64,000 bases of DNA from Dama dama. Lineage: Eukaryota > Chordata > Mammalia > Artiodactyla > Cervidae. A model generated the notes under the pieces. The model had not been told where the DNA came from, did not search any database, and saw only the letters and a program-made list of their open reading frames with translations. Position 1 is the stretch's first letter. Each line of letters starts with the position of its first letter. A program made the position numbers and the translations under genes. The stretch is from positions 9,424,001 to 9,488,000 of the forward strand of contig NC_083714.1 in NCBI RefSeq assembly GCF_033118175.1, given 5' to 3'. Below, piece by piece: positions 22,376 to 33,515 of the stretch.

Positions 22376-22526
22376 AAAAAAAAAAAAAAAAAAAGCCTCT
22401 GAGGTTTTGTTTTGTTTTGGTGGCGCCAGGCAGCATGTGGGATCTTAGTTCTCCCACCGCGGATAGAACCCGTGCCCGCTGCAATGGAAGCGCGGAGTGC
22501 TAACCACTGGACTGCCAGGTAAGTCC
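22376..22526 (-). mobile_element. CHR-2-type SINE with A tail
   Basis: Reverse complement with GGCAGCATGTGGGATCTTAG and CCACTGGACTGCCAGGTAAG. An A run of about 19 bases lies at 22376-22394. It sits about 100 bp upstream of the TCEAL4 promoter. Confidence 0.82.
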
Positions 22527-22619
22527 CCACCTCTGTGGTTTTTACTAAAATTATTTCTTTGACCAACTTCTCAAGAGGAAAAGGACAAAAGGGCCCAGAG
22601 AGGTTAAGAGGCACCTGCC

Positions 22620-22760
22620 GGAGGGAGGCGGTGGGCGGCTAGCAGACGCCGGCTGGTGGGCGGGGTACGGGGGGCGGAGCTCGGGTGACGCGACGCTCAC
22701 GTGACCGCTGGGCCCAGAAGTGGGCACCGGTCCGGGTACTGGCCCTCCCTCGGTGCTGTC
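22620..22760 (+). promoter_or_regulatory. TCEAL4: TCEAL4 GC-rich promoter
   Basis: CpG-rich island in an AT-rich setting. GC boxes (GGGCGG) occur at 22633-22638, 22658-22663 and 22672-22677. A palindromic E-box TCACGTGA lies at 22697-22704 inside the block CTCGGGTGACGCGACGCTCA. The same block, CpG-depleted, lies in front of the sister locus at about 33957-33976. No TATA box is visible. BEX/TCEAL family genes are known to share conserved promoter motifs; whether this block is one of them needs alignment. The transcription start is not determined. Confidence 0.7.
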
Positions 22761-22810
22761 GGACCCGGAGCCGTCTGCGAGCCCCTAGTTGTTGCTCCTG
22801 GTTCTTTCAG
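22720..22810 (+). other. TCEAL4: TCEAL4 non-coding exon 1 (start approximate)
   Basis: The 3' boundary is set by a consensus donor, CAG|GTCAGT, with GT at 22811-22812. The aligned sister locus has the same donor (GT at 34118-34119). The 5' end is a guess from the promoter position. Confidence 0.6.
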
Positions 22811-23390
22811 GTCAGTGTGAGGGTTCTCGTCACTGCCTGTGGGACACCGGAATGGGGGAGGAGGAACGGGCGCGGAAAGGAGAAAGGTTGGGGATGGGGT
22901 TCTGGTCGAGGGGAGCTGGCCAGACTGTAGCTAGTGATGGCGGTGGGAAAACGGCTAAGGGGGAGCAAGCGGCCATTGGGCGGAGGGAGGGGAAAGCGGA
23001 CACCCCAAGTACCCATTCCCCTTTCTCTACACATCCTCTTCTCTGCCTTCCGTCCATTTTGGAGCCGGAGATTGTGAGCTAGGGGGCGCCCCAGCAGTGA
23101 GGCAGTGGAAATAAATCCTCTCTGCCACTCTGTGCGTGGAGTAGAAAGTTGACCTCAAGGGTGGGGAGGCTAGTTGCCTTTGGGAGAGAAGGACGCAGAG
23201 ATCCAAAATTAGTTTGGAAAAACATCCTGGTCTGGCGCCCGAGGCGTGAAAAGAAATGGCGGCTGGGGTGCATGGGGCGGAGGAGGTGGAGGGAGGGAAA
23301 CGTTGGGTGAGGAGGGCAGGGATTCTGGAAAGGGACCCGAGTCCCTGTGCATTCACCGATGCGCATCCCCGGTCTCCTGTCTGTCTGCAG

Positions 23391-23463
23391 GTCTACGTGT
23401 CTGTTGTTCCCAGCTCTCTACTGGGCTATAGAAAGAGGAGGAACCTGTCCAGAATCCCCGCAG
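23391..23463 (+). other. TCEAL4: TCEAL4 non-coding exon 2
   Basis: 73-bp exon bounded by acceptor CTGTCTGTCTGCAG| (ending 23390) and donor CAG|GTCAGTG (GT at 23464-23465). It contains no ATG, so the first ATG in exons 2-3 is the CDS start. The sister locus has a 70-bp match at 34656-34725 with both sites kept. Confidence 0.75.
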
Positions 23464-23844
23464 GTCAGTGAAGGAGGAGGGCACTGGACAGGGACCCAGA
23501 GGGGTGGGGAGTGTGGAGGGACCGCCCGCGAAGAATTGGGGGCCCCACTGCCCACTTCCCAACACATTTACACACTGCCGCGCTGAGCAAGCATAGGGAA
23601 AAATGGCAGGGCCTGCCAGGGAAGTGTTGTCTCACGTGTGCACGAGGAATGGTGGGGTAAAGGGTGGGCAAAAGGCATTCACGGAGGGCCAGGCCAGGTC
23701 AGGAGATCCCTGACAAACGGCAAGAAATGACTACTACTATCCGGACCTGCATTTCACCCCCAAAACCTCAGTCTCTCTTGTCTCCTCTTTGTCTTCTCTT
23801 CCCCCGCCCCACTCCCAGGACAGGAAAAGGAGGGGACACTCAAC

Positions 23845-24531
23845 ATGGAAAAACTCTGCAGTGAAAATGAAGCAAAGCCTGAGAACCAAGGCAAGATGGA
23901 AAACAAAGAACAGCCACTGGATGCAGGAAAACCAGGAGCAGCTTCTACTAAGGAAGACAAAGAAATGTTAGAAAACAAGGGAAGGACAGATCACAAGGGA
24001 AAGACAGATGAGGAAATATTAAAGGTTAAGGAAAGGCCAGAGAATGAGACAAAGCCAAAAGAAGGAAACCCAGAGAGCCAAGGAAAGCCAGTGAGTGAGG
24101 AAAAAGCAAAAGAAAGAAAGGCAGAGAGTGAGGGGAAGCCAGAGAGTGAAGGAAAGCCAGTGAGTGAGGGAAAACCAAAAGAAGACAAGCCAGCCAGCGA
24201 ACCAAGGGAACTAAGGGCTGGCGGAAAGCGCCCAGCTGGGGAGGATGTACCCAGGAAGGCCAAAAGAAAAACCAACAAGGGGCTGGCTCAGTGTCTCAAG
24301 GAATACAAGGAGGCCATACATGATATGCATTTGAGCAATGAAGAGATGATAAGAGAATTTGATGAGATGGCCAGGGTAGAGGATGAGGTGAAGAAAACCA
24401 AACAGAAATTGGGGGGGTTTATGTGGATGCAAAAAAGTTTACAGGACCCCTTCCACCCACGGGGCCCAAGGGAACTCAGGGGTGGCTGTAGGGCCCCGCA
24501 AAGGGGCTTTGAAGACATTCCTTTTGTGTAG
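23845..24531 (+). CDS. TCEAL4: Transcription elongation factor A-like 4
   Basis: 228-residue TCEAL-family nuclear protein, related to TFIIS-like transcription modulators of the BEX/TCEAL superfamily; the exact biochemical role is not established. Residues 1-60 are polar (start MEKLCSENEAKPENQGKMEN). Residues 65-118 are a charged repeat region built on E-G-K-P-E/V-S-E. A basic nuclear-targeting-like stretch RKAKRKT is at 137-143. A helical BEX/TCEAL domain spans about 147-189 (KEYKEAIHDMHLSNEEMIRE). The conserved C-terminus is QDPFHPRGPRELRGG (200-214), ending EDIPFV. KGLAQCLKEYKEAIHD and the C-terminus match TCEAL4 rather than TCEAL3/5/6. The human protein is about 215 residues, so the repeat region is slightly longer here. 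The whole CDS lies in exon 3 (acceptor CCCAG at 23818). The start has A at -3 and G at +4. No disruption is seen. Confidence 0.93.
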   Translation: MEKLCSENEAKPENQGKMENKEQPLDAGKPGAASTKEDKEMLENKGRTDHKGKTDEEILKVKERPENETKPKEGNPESQGKPVSEEKAKERKAESEGKPESEGKPVSEGKPKEDKPASEPRELRAGGKRPAGEDVPRKAKRKTNKGLAQCLKEYKEAIHDMHLSNEEMIREFDEMARVEDEVKKTKQKLGGFMWMQKSLQDPFHPRGPRELRGGCRAPQRGFEDIPFV

Positions 24532-24687
24532 TGCCTCTGGCAGGCATTTCCCAGGCCTTGTGCTTTATTTAACCTTATGCTAATCCTATACTTTAGGTGT
24601 CGCTCTCATTATTCAACTGCAGCCCTCTGTGTTTCAGTAGCAGATTTTCATCCATTGCATGGAAAAATGTTTATGGTGCATTGTAAA

Positions 24688-24693
24688 ATTAAA
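24688..24693 (+). terminator. TCEAL4: Likely TCEAL4 polyadenylation signal
   Basis: ATTAAA variant 157 bp after the stop codon, at the position aligned with AATAAA (35944-35949) of the sister locus. No canonical AATAAA is seen nearer. Confidence 0.5.
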
Positions 24694-24699
24694 AACAAA

Positions 24700-25800
24700 A
24701 ATAGTTTTCAGAACCATATATATGGCATCAGTCTATTTTTGTAAAACTACAAAGATACTTTACTAGTGATCCATGTACAGGAAAAACTGAAAACTGTCTA
24801 CTAAAAATCAACAGTGGTTATCTGTGGCTGATTTTTTTTTCTGTTTTTTTGTTCATCTGTTTATATTCTCTTAAAACACAGATTACTTTTTATCATAGCA
24901 ATAATGAAAGATAAAAAAATAGGAAAGCAATACCAAGCAATCAAGTATTATTCAGTGAAGTGCCTTCTGAAGGCAGTGGAGACACACAAAATTTGTGTTG
25001 CTAGGATGTGAACTAAGTAAAAGTCACATTACCTCTGGGACTCAAAGGTGCAAGAATCAACTTGGCAGTTATTACAGATCCATTGTTGTAAGGGAGACTC
25101 TTGGCATCAGTGAATAGGGGATAAAACTTGCCTTCCAGGGCTGTGGAGAATATTCAATAAGATGCTGAGTATGTGAGCTGCTTCCCACCCTCTCCCCTGC
25201 ACTAGCAGGGCCAGAGCCCCATCAGATGTTTTGGAGAGGGCTGAGGAGGTTTCAAGTGTGTGCAGGAATAAGTCCAGATAGCTGTAGGGTGGGTGGCCCT
25301 CTCCAGCTGGGGTAATGTCATGACTCTTGGGCGGTATGCCTCTGCTTGTGGGTACTGTACCCTCCTAAGGCTCCCACCAACTGGGCTGATGGGCTGGAGA
25401 CCATGATGGTCTAAGGCAATACCGTGTCACTACTGAAAGGTGGACAATTCTCTACAGTAAAGTTACCCTAACTCACCTGGGTAGCACCCAGTTGTCACTT
25501 GGGTCTTGCTATTTATAAAGTTCTTATAAAACATACCTTTCCAAGTATTCTGTTGGTTTGTGTGTGTTTCTGCATACAGCCATCTGCACTGGATTTAGAT
25601 ACTGGAGATTGAACCAGGAGAAAAATCTGTGACCAGATGCTGTGCTGTTCTCACCTGTTAATCTCATCTGCTGACGCTTTTTTCTTAGAAGTTGTCTCCT
25701 AGGAAATTCCTGTTAAGCCCTGGCTTATCATTTCAGCAGACCCATCTACCTATGTGATTTTTTTCCCCTCTGGCTCTTCCTTAGCCTTTTATTTGCTTAT
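24700..25800 (+). repeat. TCEAL4 3' flank shared with the sister locus
   Basis: Non-coding. Collinear with about 35950-37235, for example AGAATCAACTTGGCAGTTAT here against GGAATCAACCTGACAGTTAC there, and GGGGATAAAACTTGCC against GGGAATAAAACTTGCC. The match continues to TTTGCTTATAGTGTTTCTT (about 25795), where L1 sequence begins. This marks the end of the segmental duplication. Confidence 0.7.
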
Positions 25801-28357
25801 AGTGTTTCTTTAAACTTTTAGGCCAGTTGTAGGTTTACAGAATTATTACAAAGATGCAGTTTCCACATACCCCATACTTGTTATTAACATCGTTACTTTT
25901 TAGCTCAAAGCGTTTGTCACAATGAACCAATGTTGATACATTATCATTAACCAAGATACATTCTTTATTCAGAGTACCTCAGTTTTTCCTTAATGTCTTT
26001 TTTCTGTCCCAGGATCCCATCCAGGTTATCTTACAATTAGTCATCATGTCTCCTTAGGTTCCTCTTGGCTGTGACAGTTTCTCATACTTTCCCTGTTTCT
26101 GATGCCTTGACACTCTTGAGAAGCACTGGTCAGGTACTTTGTATAGTGTACCGCAATTTCAGTTTGCTTGATTTTTCTCTTATGGTTAGACAGGTGTGTT
26201 AAGTGCTTTTTTGGGAAGAGGATCAAACAGGCAAAATTGCATCATATAAAGGGTATATACTATCAATATTATCACTGTTGATGTTAATGTTGGTCACCTG
26301 GCTGAAGTAGTGGTCTCAGGATTCTACATGGTAAAGTTTCTCTTTTATTTCTCCCTTTCTAGACTATACTCTTTGGAAGAAAGTCACTCTGCACAGTCTA
26401 CACTTAAAAGACTGCGGTATTATGTTCAATCTTGTTGAAGATGAAGTATCTCCAACATTTATTTGGAATTCTGCATATTTGATTTCTCCACATTTATTTA
26501 ATATACTTTGGACTATAATACTACTATATATATTTTCATTGCTCAAATTTTCCACTTTTGGCCACTGGAAGTTCTTTGAGTTGGCTCTTGCATCTATTTA
26601 ACATACCCCCATCATTGTGTACATGTGTGTGTGTTTTTATAAAACTTTCTGGCACTACAAAATGGTCTAGTCATATCTTGCATATTTCCTGCCCAGATCC
26701 TAGAATCAATCATTTCTCCAAGGGACTCTGGTACCTTTGGTTGGAGAATGGTACTAAAAGCCAAGATTTAGATGTTAAGTGTACACCCTACCATTTGGAT
26801 ATCATTGCTTCTAGGCCCTTTCAGTTGATAAAGAAAGAAGATCTATATGCATCTCTTTCTCTCTCCATATATATATATATGTATGTACATTATACATCTT
26901 TATATGTTTTAAAATATATATAGAGAAAATTTTGTCTTTAGTCTTAACAGACTCCACTCATTTCCAGTTACCTATATCAGTGTCTTATTCTTCCATCCTT
27001 TTCAGTGAAGTTTCTTGCATTTGTGATATACTTAAGAGTCTTTTGTCAGATTCTGTGTTGTGGGAATGTTGTTATAAATGCACTTTTAAATATCAAATTC
27101 CAGTTGTTCATTGCTGGTATATAGGAAAGCAATTAAATTTATATATTAACTTATATCCTGTGATCTTGTGACTAGGAGTTTGTCAATGCTTTGGCATTTT
27201 CTACATAGACCGTCATGTCATCTGCAAATAGAGATAGATTTATTTCCTCAGTTCTAATCTGTACACTTTTTATTTCCTTTTTTGTCTTAATGCACTAGCT
27301 AGGACTTCTAGTATGATGTTCAATAGGAGCAATGAGAAAGGACATCCTTGTCCTCTTCCTGGCACTCCAGGTGAAGTGTCTCCTTTTTCATCACTAAGTA
27401 TAATGTTAGTTTCTTGTAGTTTTTGTTGTTCAGTCACCATGTAGATATTCTTTATCAAATTGAGAAAGTTCCCTTCTACTCCCAGCTTGAAAGCGTTTAT
27501 CATGAATGGTTGTTGGAGTCTGTCAAATACTTTTTCTGTATCAAATAATATCATATATTTTTTCTTTTTTAGTCTGTTAACATGTAGTGGATTATATCGA
27601 TTGATTTTCAAATGTTGAATCAACCTTGAATACCTGGAATAAATTTCAGTTGTTTGGCACATAACTTTTTATACATTATTGGATTCAGTTTTATAATACT
27701 TTGTTGAGGATTTGTGTCTGTGTCCATTAGTGATACTGGTCTGTAGTTTTCCTTTCTTGTAGTATCTTTTATCTGGTTTTGGAATTAGGGTAATATTGGT
27801 CTCACAGAATGAGTCAGGTGTTCTCTACTTCAGTTTTATGGAAGAGATTGTGGAGAATTGGTATTATTTCTAACTTAAATATTTGGTAGAATTCACTGGT
27901 GATTTCTAAATGTTTACTGGTGATCCTTAAATGTTTGGCAGAATTTGGTCCTAGTGATTTCTATCTTTGGAAGGTTATTAATTATTGATTCAATTTCTTT
28001 AATAGATACAGAACTATTCAGGTTATCTTTTTCCTCTTGTGTGAGTTTTAGGAGTTTGTATCTTTTGAGTAATTAGTCCATTTCATCTTAAGTTATCTAA
28101 TTTGTAGGCATAGAATTTCTCATAGTTATTACTTCATTACCTTCTTAATGTCCATGGGATCAAGAGTGATAACCCCACTTTCATTTCTGATATTGTTAAT
28201 TTGAGTCTTTCTTGTTTTCTTGGTTACCCTCATAAGAGATTTAACAATTTTATCTTTTCAAAGAACCAACTTTTGGTTTTGTTGATTTCCTCTGTTGTTT
28301 TCCTGTTTTCACTTTCCTTTGATTTTGTCTCTAGTTATTTCTTTTTTACTGTTTGCT

Positions 28358-28509
28358 CTAGGGTTCGATCCCTGGGTTGGGAAGATCCCCTGGAGAAGGG
28401 AAAGGCTACCCACTCCGGTATTCTGGCATGGAGAATTCCATGGCCTGTACAGTCCATGCGGTTGCAAAGAGTCGGACACGACTGAGTGACGTTCACTTTC
28501 ACTTTCACT
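28358..28509 (+). mobile_element. Bov-tA SINE, lacking the tRNA start
   Basis: GGGTTCGATCCCTGGGTTGG to GACTGAGTGACGTTCACTTT, plus strand, inside L1 ORF2. Confidence 0.9.
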
Positions 28510-28935
28510 AGGCTTAAATTACTCTTCTTTCTTTAGTTTCCTAAGAAAGCATAGCCTTCTTTTCCATATATGTGTTTAAGCTAGAAATTTCCCTTTAAGT
28601 GTTGCTGTTGCTTTACCCCAGAGATTTTGATATGTTGTATTTTCATTTAGTTCAAAGCATTTTTAAATTTCTGTTGAGAATTCTTCTTTGACTCATGTTA
28701 TTTAGAAATGTGTTGCTTAATTTCCAAATATTTGGGTTCGCCGTCTATCCTGTTATTGATTTCTAGTTTAAGTCTACTGAGAGCATACTTTTATGATTTC
28801 TATTCTTTTAAAGTTGTTAAGGTGGGTTTTATGGACTCTTGAGCTCATGTTCTATATGACCTTGAATGTTGAATGGAATGTTCTATAAATGTGAATTAAA
28901 TCAAGTTGATTAATAATGCTGTTCAGATAGACTAT

Positions 28936-29058
28936 GTGTTAGTCGCTCAGTCGTGTCTGACTTTTTGTGATCCCATGGACTGTAGCCTGCCAGGCTCCTC
29001 AGTTAGTGAAATTCTCCAGGCAAGAATACTGGAGTAGGTTGCCATTTCCTTCTCTGGC
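28936..29058 (-). mobile_element. BovA SINE fragment
   Basis: Minus-strand partial copy, GTTAGTCGCTCAGTCGTGTC to GGTTGCCATTTCCTTCTCTG. Confidence 0.88.
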
Positions 29059-29411
29059 TAGATCCTTATTGATATTCTGCCTGCTTAATCTGTCAATTAC
29101 TGATTGGGGGCATTAAAGTTTGTAACTATAATAATAGGTTTGTCTGTTTCTCCTTTCAGCTCTATCAGTTTTCACTTCATATATTTTGACACTTTTGTCA
29201 TGTACATATACATGTTTAGGATTATTATATGTTTTGCTCAGAATTGATCCCTTTATCATTATGTAGTGCCTCTTTTGATCTCTGATAATCTTCCTTGTTC
29301 TGCTTTGTCTAAAATTATGTAACTACTCCAGCTTTCTTTTTTTGTCCAGGTTTTTTTTTGACTAGTGCAGATCTTTCTCTGTTGCTTTACTTTTAACTTC
29401 TCACTCTTTAT

Positions 29412-29729
29412 CAGGGCTTCCCTAATAGCTCAGTTGGTAAAGAATTCACCTGCAATGCAGGAGACCCCAGTTCGATTCCTGAGTTGGGAAGATCTCCTGT
29501 AGAAGGGATAGGCTACCCACTCCAGTATTCTTGGGCTTCCCTTGTGGTCAGCTGGTAAAGAATCCACCTGTAATGCGGGTAGACCTAGGTTCAATCCCTG
29601 GGTTGGGAAGATCCCTTGGACAAGGGAAAGGCTATCCACTCCAGTATTCTGGCCTGGAAAATTCCATGGACATATATAATCCATGGGGTCTCAAAAGAGT
29701 TGGACATGACTGAGCAGCTTTTACTTTCA
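29412..29729 (+). mobile_element. Two adjacent Bov-tA SINEs sharing one target duplication
   Basis: A 3'-lacking Bov-tA (29412-29531) is followed directly by a complete Bov-tA (29532-29729). The pair, not each member, is flanked by the perfect 12-bp duplication CTCACTCTTTAT (29400-29411 and 29730-29741). Confidence 0.88.
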
Positions 29730-29934
29730 CTCACTCTTTATATTTAAAGTGGGCTTCTTGTACACAGCATATAGTTGTTTTTTTTTTTAATTCACTCTGA
29801 TAGCTTCAATCTTTAATTGATGTATTTAGACCATTCATATTTAAAATGACTCAATATATTTGGATTTAGTATCAACCATGTTTATAACTGTTTTCTATTT
29901 GTTGCCAGAGGCTTCTTTTTCTGCCTTCTCTAGT

Positions 29935-30087
29935 TTATTTTTGCCTGCACCAGGTCTTAGTTATGACATGTGGGATCTTTCAGTTTAGTTGCAGCATGTA
30001 GGATCTATATCCCTGATCAAGGATCAAACCCATGCCCCCTGCATTGGGAGTGTGGAGTCTTAGCCACTGGACCACCAGGGAAGTCTG
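29935..30087 (-). mobile_element. CHR-2-type SINE
   Basis: Reverse complement with AGTTGCAGCATGTAGGATCT and CCACTGGACCACCAGGGAAG. Confidence 0.85.
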
Positions 30088-30639
30088 CCTTCTCTAGTTT
30101 TAATTAAGTATTTTACATGATTCCACTTGTCTTCTCTCAGTGTATCAATTATATTTCTTTAAAAGTTTTACAATGATTTTCCTCAAGTTTACATTTTTAA
30201 CTAAGAACATTTTCAGATAACATTGTTCTGCCTCACTTATATGTAGTACAGGTACCTTAAGTGTTCATTATTCATTTCACTCATCCATTTCCTGCAATCA
30301 TTCAATACACTGTTATTTTATTACTTTAGATAAAGAGTTGTCTTTTACATCAACTAAGAATAATACAAAAGATTTCATTATACTTTCATTCATTGCATTT
30401 TCAATGCTCTTCCTTTATGTAGGTCTGAGTTGCAGGCCTGCACCATTTTTCTGCTGCCTGAAGAAAATCTTTTACCATTTCCTGAAGGAAAGGTTTGCTG
30501 ATGCTGAATTCCATCAGTTTTTGTTTGTCTGAGAAACTCTTTATTTCTCCTCCACATTTGAAGGATTATTTCACTGGGTATAGAATCTTAGGTTAGTGTT
30601 TTTTTTCCCTTTCAACATTTTAAATATTTACAGTTATAG

Positions 30640-32530
30640 AGATAGGAGTGTTAACACTGAAATGGAAGGTATTTTTTTATTTCTCCTTGTAGTTCTGTCA
30701 AATTTAATATTATTTATTTTGAGGTCTGTTTAATAAATGCATAGAAAATTTAAATATCATTAAGTGATGCTTATGTCTTGTAATGCTTTTTGCTTTAAAG
30801 TCTATTTTGTTATTAATTTAACTATAATGGCTTTCTTTTGCTTAGTGTTTTCATGTTATTTTTTCCCTATGCTTTTACTTTCAGTCTTTATGTATCTTTA
30901 TATTTCATATATGTCTTTTGTAAATAGTATATAGTTGGGTTTTTCCAGTCCAAAAATCTTTGTTTTTTAATTGTTTCATGTAAACTATTTACATTAATGT
31001 ACTTACTGCTATTGATATTGGATATAACCATTGTACCACATTCCTTCTCTTATACCCCATCTGGTTTATGTTAGTTTTTTCTTCCTTAGGATTGATTATT
31101 TTCTTATTTTTGCCCCTCTATTAGCTTCGAAGTTTTACTCTCTTACTCTTCCTTAATAGTTATCTGGTAATTATAGCATACAGTCTTGACTTACTAAAGG
31201 CTAACATTAATTTATACTTATACATACTCTTTAGATAATGCCAGAACTTTAAATACTTTTACTCTAGTCCTCTTGACTCCTGTGTTGTCAGTATAAATTA
31301 ACAAGATAATATTATTTTATGCAGTATTGATTTATAGATAGATATTTAACCTTTAATTGCTTTCTTTTCCTTCCTTCATCCCCAGTCTTCCATCTGAGAT
31401 CATTTTCCTGTTATCTGAAGAATGCCCCATAGAATTGAGTATTTCCTTTGGTTTCTGACTGCTGTTAGAAACTCTTTGTTTTGGTTTATTTATAAAGCTT
31501 TTATTTTGCCTTCATTTTTGAAGGGTATTTTTGCTGGTTATTTTCTTGGTTGGCATTTACTTTCTTTCAAGATACTAAAGATGTCACTTTACCATCTTCA
31601 TGCTTTCATCATTGCCATTGCAAAGCCAGTAATTAGCCTAAGTTTTGTTCCTTTTGAGGCATACTCTATCTTTTTGGCTATTTTTATGATTTTTTCTTTG
31701 TTTTGAATTATCTGTAAATTCACTATTATGTATTCTATGCATGGGCTTCTTTTTATTTATCCTGTTTGGGATTTGTTAGACTTCTTAGATCTATGGATCG
31801 ATGTCTTTCATCAGTTTTGAAAAATCCTCAGCCATTAAATCTTCAAAGATTGCCTCTGAACAGTTCCATTTCTCTTTTCCTTTTCGAATTCCAATTGAAC
31901 ATGTATTAGACCTTATCCTACCATCCTGTCTGTATTTTCCATCTTTTTGACCACCTGTGCAGCCTTACAGATAATTTCATCTGAATATAATTTCTAGTTA
32001 TTTAATTCTCTCGAGTTGCACCTAATCTGCTGTTAAAGCCATCCACTGAGTTTCTAATTTCAGCTTTGTTATTTTTCAGTTTTGGAGTTTTCTTTTTTCT
32101 CTACTTTTTTTTGGTTTTCTGGTTCCCTGTTGAAATTTTCAAGATTGGATTTTATTTATCTGAATACACTGAGCATCATGGTTTTGTTGTTCAGTCACTC
32201 AGTCGTGTCTAACTCTTTGAAACCCTATGGACTGCAGCATGCCAGGCTTTCCTGCCCTTTACTATCTCCCAGAGTTTGCTCAAACTCATGTCCATTGAGT
32301 TGGTGATGCCAAGCACTGTGGTTTAGTAGTCTGTATCTGATAATTTGAATAATTCAAAGCTAATGGATCTGCTTGTGTTGTCGATTGCCTATGGTTCTTC
32401 TTATCTATGATGTCTCTTTTCTTTGTTTTTCTGGTTATCTTTGTGTATGGGCATTGTACTTAAATAGCTGTTTGTTGGAATAATTTGAGGCTGAGGATGA
32501 TGGAATCTTTCTCCAAAGAAGATTTTGTTT
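30640..32530 (-). mobile_element. Second old L1, 5' part
   Basis: Repeats the endonuclease-side L1 text (GTATATAGTTGGGTTTTTCC) already present in the neighbouring copy, so it is a separate element. It continues into upstream L1 text such as AAATCCTCAGCCATTAAATC. It is cut by a BovB 3' end. Confidence 0.65.
32188..32312 (-). mobile_element. BovB 3' terminus
   Basis: 125-bp 5'-truncated copy, minus strand: AGTCACTCAGTCGTGTCTAA to GTCCATTGAGTTGGTGATGC. Confidence 0.85.
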
Positions 32531-32879
32531 GCACTGGTTAGGCCCATAAGGATACTTCCTGTCTAAAACCACCATAATCTATATTCAAAAATTAAACTTT
32601 ACCTAGTCCACCTAGATGTTGCAAAGCCAAGCTAAAAGACTTTGTGAGGGCTAGTTTATTTCCAGTTTATAATTACCCTTAAAGTGAAACATTTGAAGTT
32701 CCTAGGAAACTCCTTCCCTTTTAATAAGACTTGGGCTTTGAGTTTTGTTATTCTAGTTCTTTGAGTCTTCTAAAGCTTCAACTCACTTAACACTGGTTTA
32801 TTCCTTAACCTTTACTTCTTAACCATAGATGCCCTTAAGACAAATACAGTTAACCATATGAGTACTAAAAGAAAATGGG
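32531..32879. other. Unassigned stretch
   Basis: No gene or repeat recognised. Confidence 0.35.
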
Positions 32880-33515
32880 GAATTCCTCTTTGACCTCATG
32901 TAGGAAAAGAGCTTTTAACTATGAGTCAAAAATCTAGATGCAATAAAAGACAAATGTGATAAATGTGACTACTTTTTTTTAATGCATGGCAGAAATACAT
33001 CATAAAAAAGTCAAAAAGCAACTAACAAGTTGGAAGTAAATATTTGCAACTTTTATAACAGATAAAGGCCTAATATAATGTATAAAGAACACTTGAAAAG
33101 TGTGAAGGAACAATAACCCAATAGAAGAATGTAGAAAAGGAACTTCCCTGGAGGTTCAGTGGCTAAGACCCCATGCTTCGAATGCAGGGGGCCCAGGTTT
33201 GATCCCTGGTCAGGGAACTAGATCTCACACGCCACAACTAAAGAGCCTACATGCCACAACTAAGACATGGTGCAGCCAAATGAATAAAAATAAATATTTT
33301 TTTAAAAAGAAAAAGATGTGGAAAAGACATGAACAGACAATTCACAATGATATTTAATTTGCTATTAAACAGAAATGCAAAATAAAATGCCATGGATATA
33401 CTACTACTCATTTATCATATCAGTGAAAATTAAAAAGTATGTCACATTATGTTGAAAACTGGGGAAATAAGCACTCACCTATATTTTTGGTGGGAAAGCA
33501 AAAATGAGTCTGAGA
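32880..33515 (+). mobile_element. L1 ORF2 C-terminal fragment with CHR insertion
   Basis: Plus-strand L1 text (AAGTCAAAAAGCAACTAACA; AACAGACAATTCACAATGAT) interrupted at 33140-33312. Confidence 0.75.
33140..33312 (+). mobile_element. CHR-2-type SINE in L1
   Basis: GAACTTCCCTGGAGGTTCAG to an A-rich tail, flanked by GAATGTAGAAAAG and GATGTGGAAAAG, an imperfect target duplication. Confidence 0.88.

Larger units (their letters stand above)
25805..30610 (-). mobile_element. Large decayed L1 (3' UTR to ORF2 endonuclease)
   Basis: Minus-strand L1 with 3' UTR at about 25805-26930 and ORF2 from about 27000 upward. The segment 27270-27662 translates to RT sequence (KYMILFDTEKVFDRLQQPFM; GVPGRGQGCPFSLLLLNIIL, with the GTRQGCPLS-like motif altered). 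Endonuclease-side text follows up to about 30600. SINEs interrupt it at 28358-28509, 28936-29058, 29412-29729 and 29935-30087. Stops and frameshifts throughout mean no coding capacity. Confidence 0.82.

Noticed and set aside
23991..24278. 95-codon minus-strand open frame opposite TCEAL4
   Set aside because: Mirror of the repetitive EGKP region; shadow of the true CDS.
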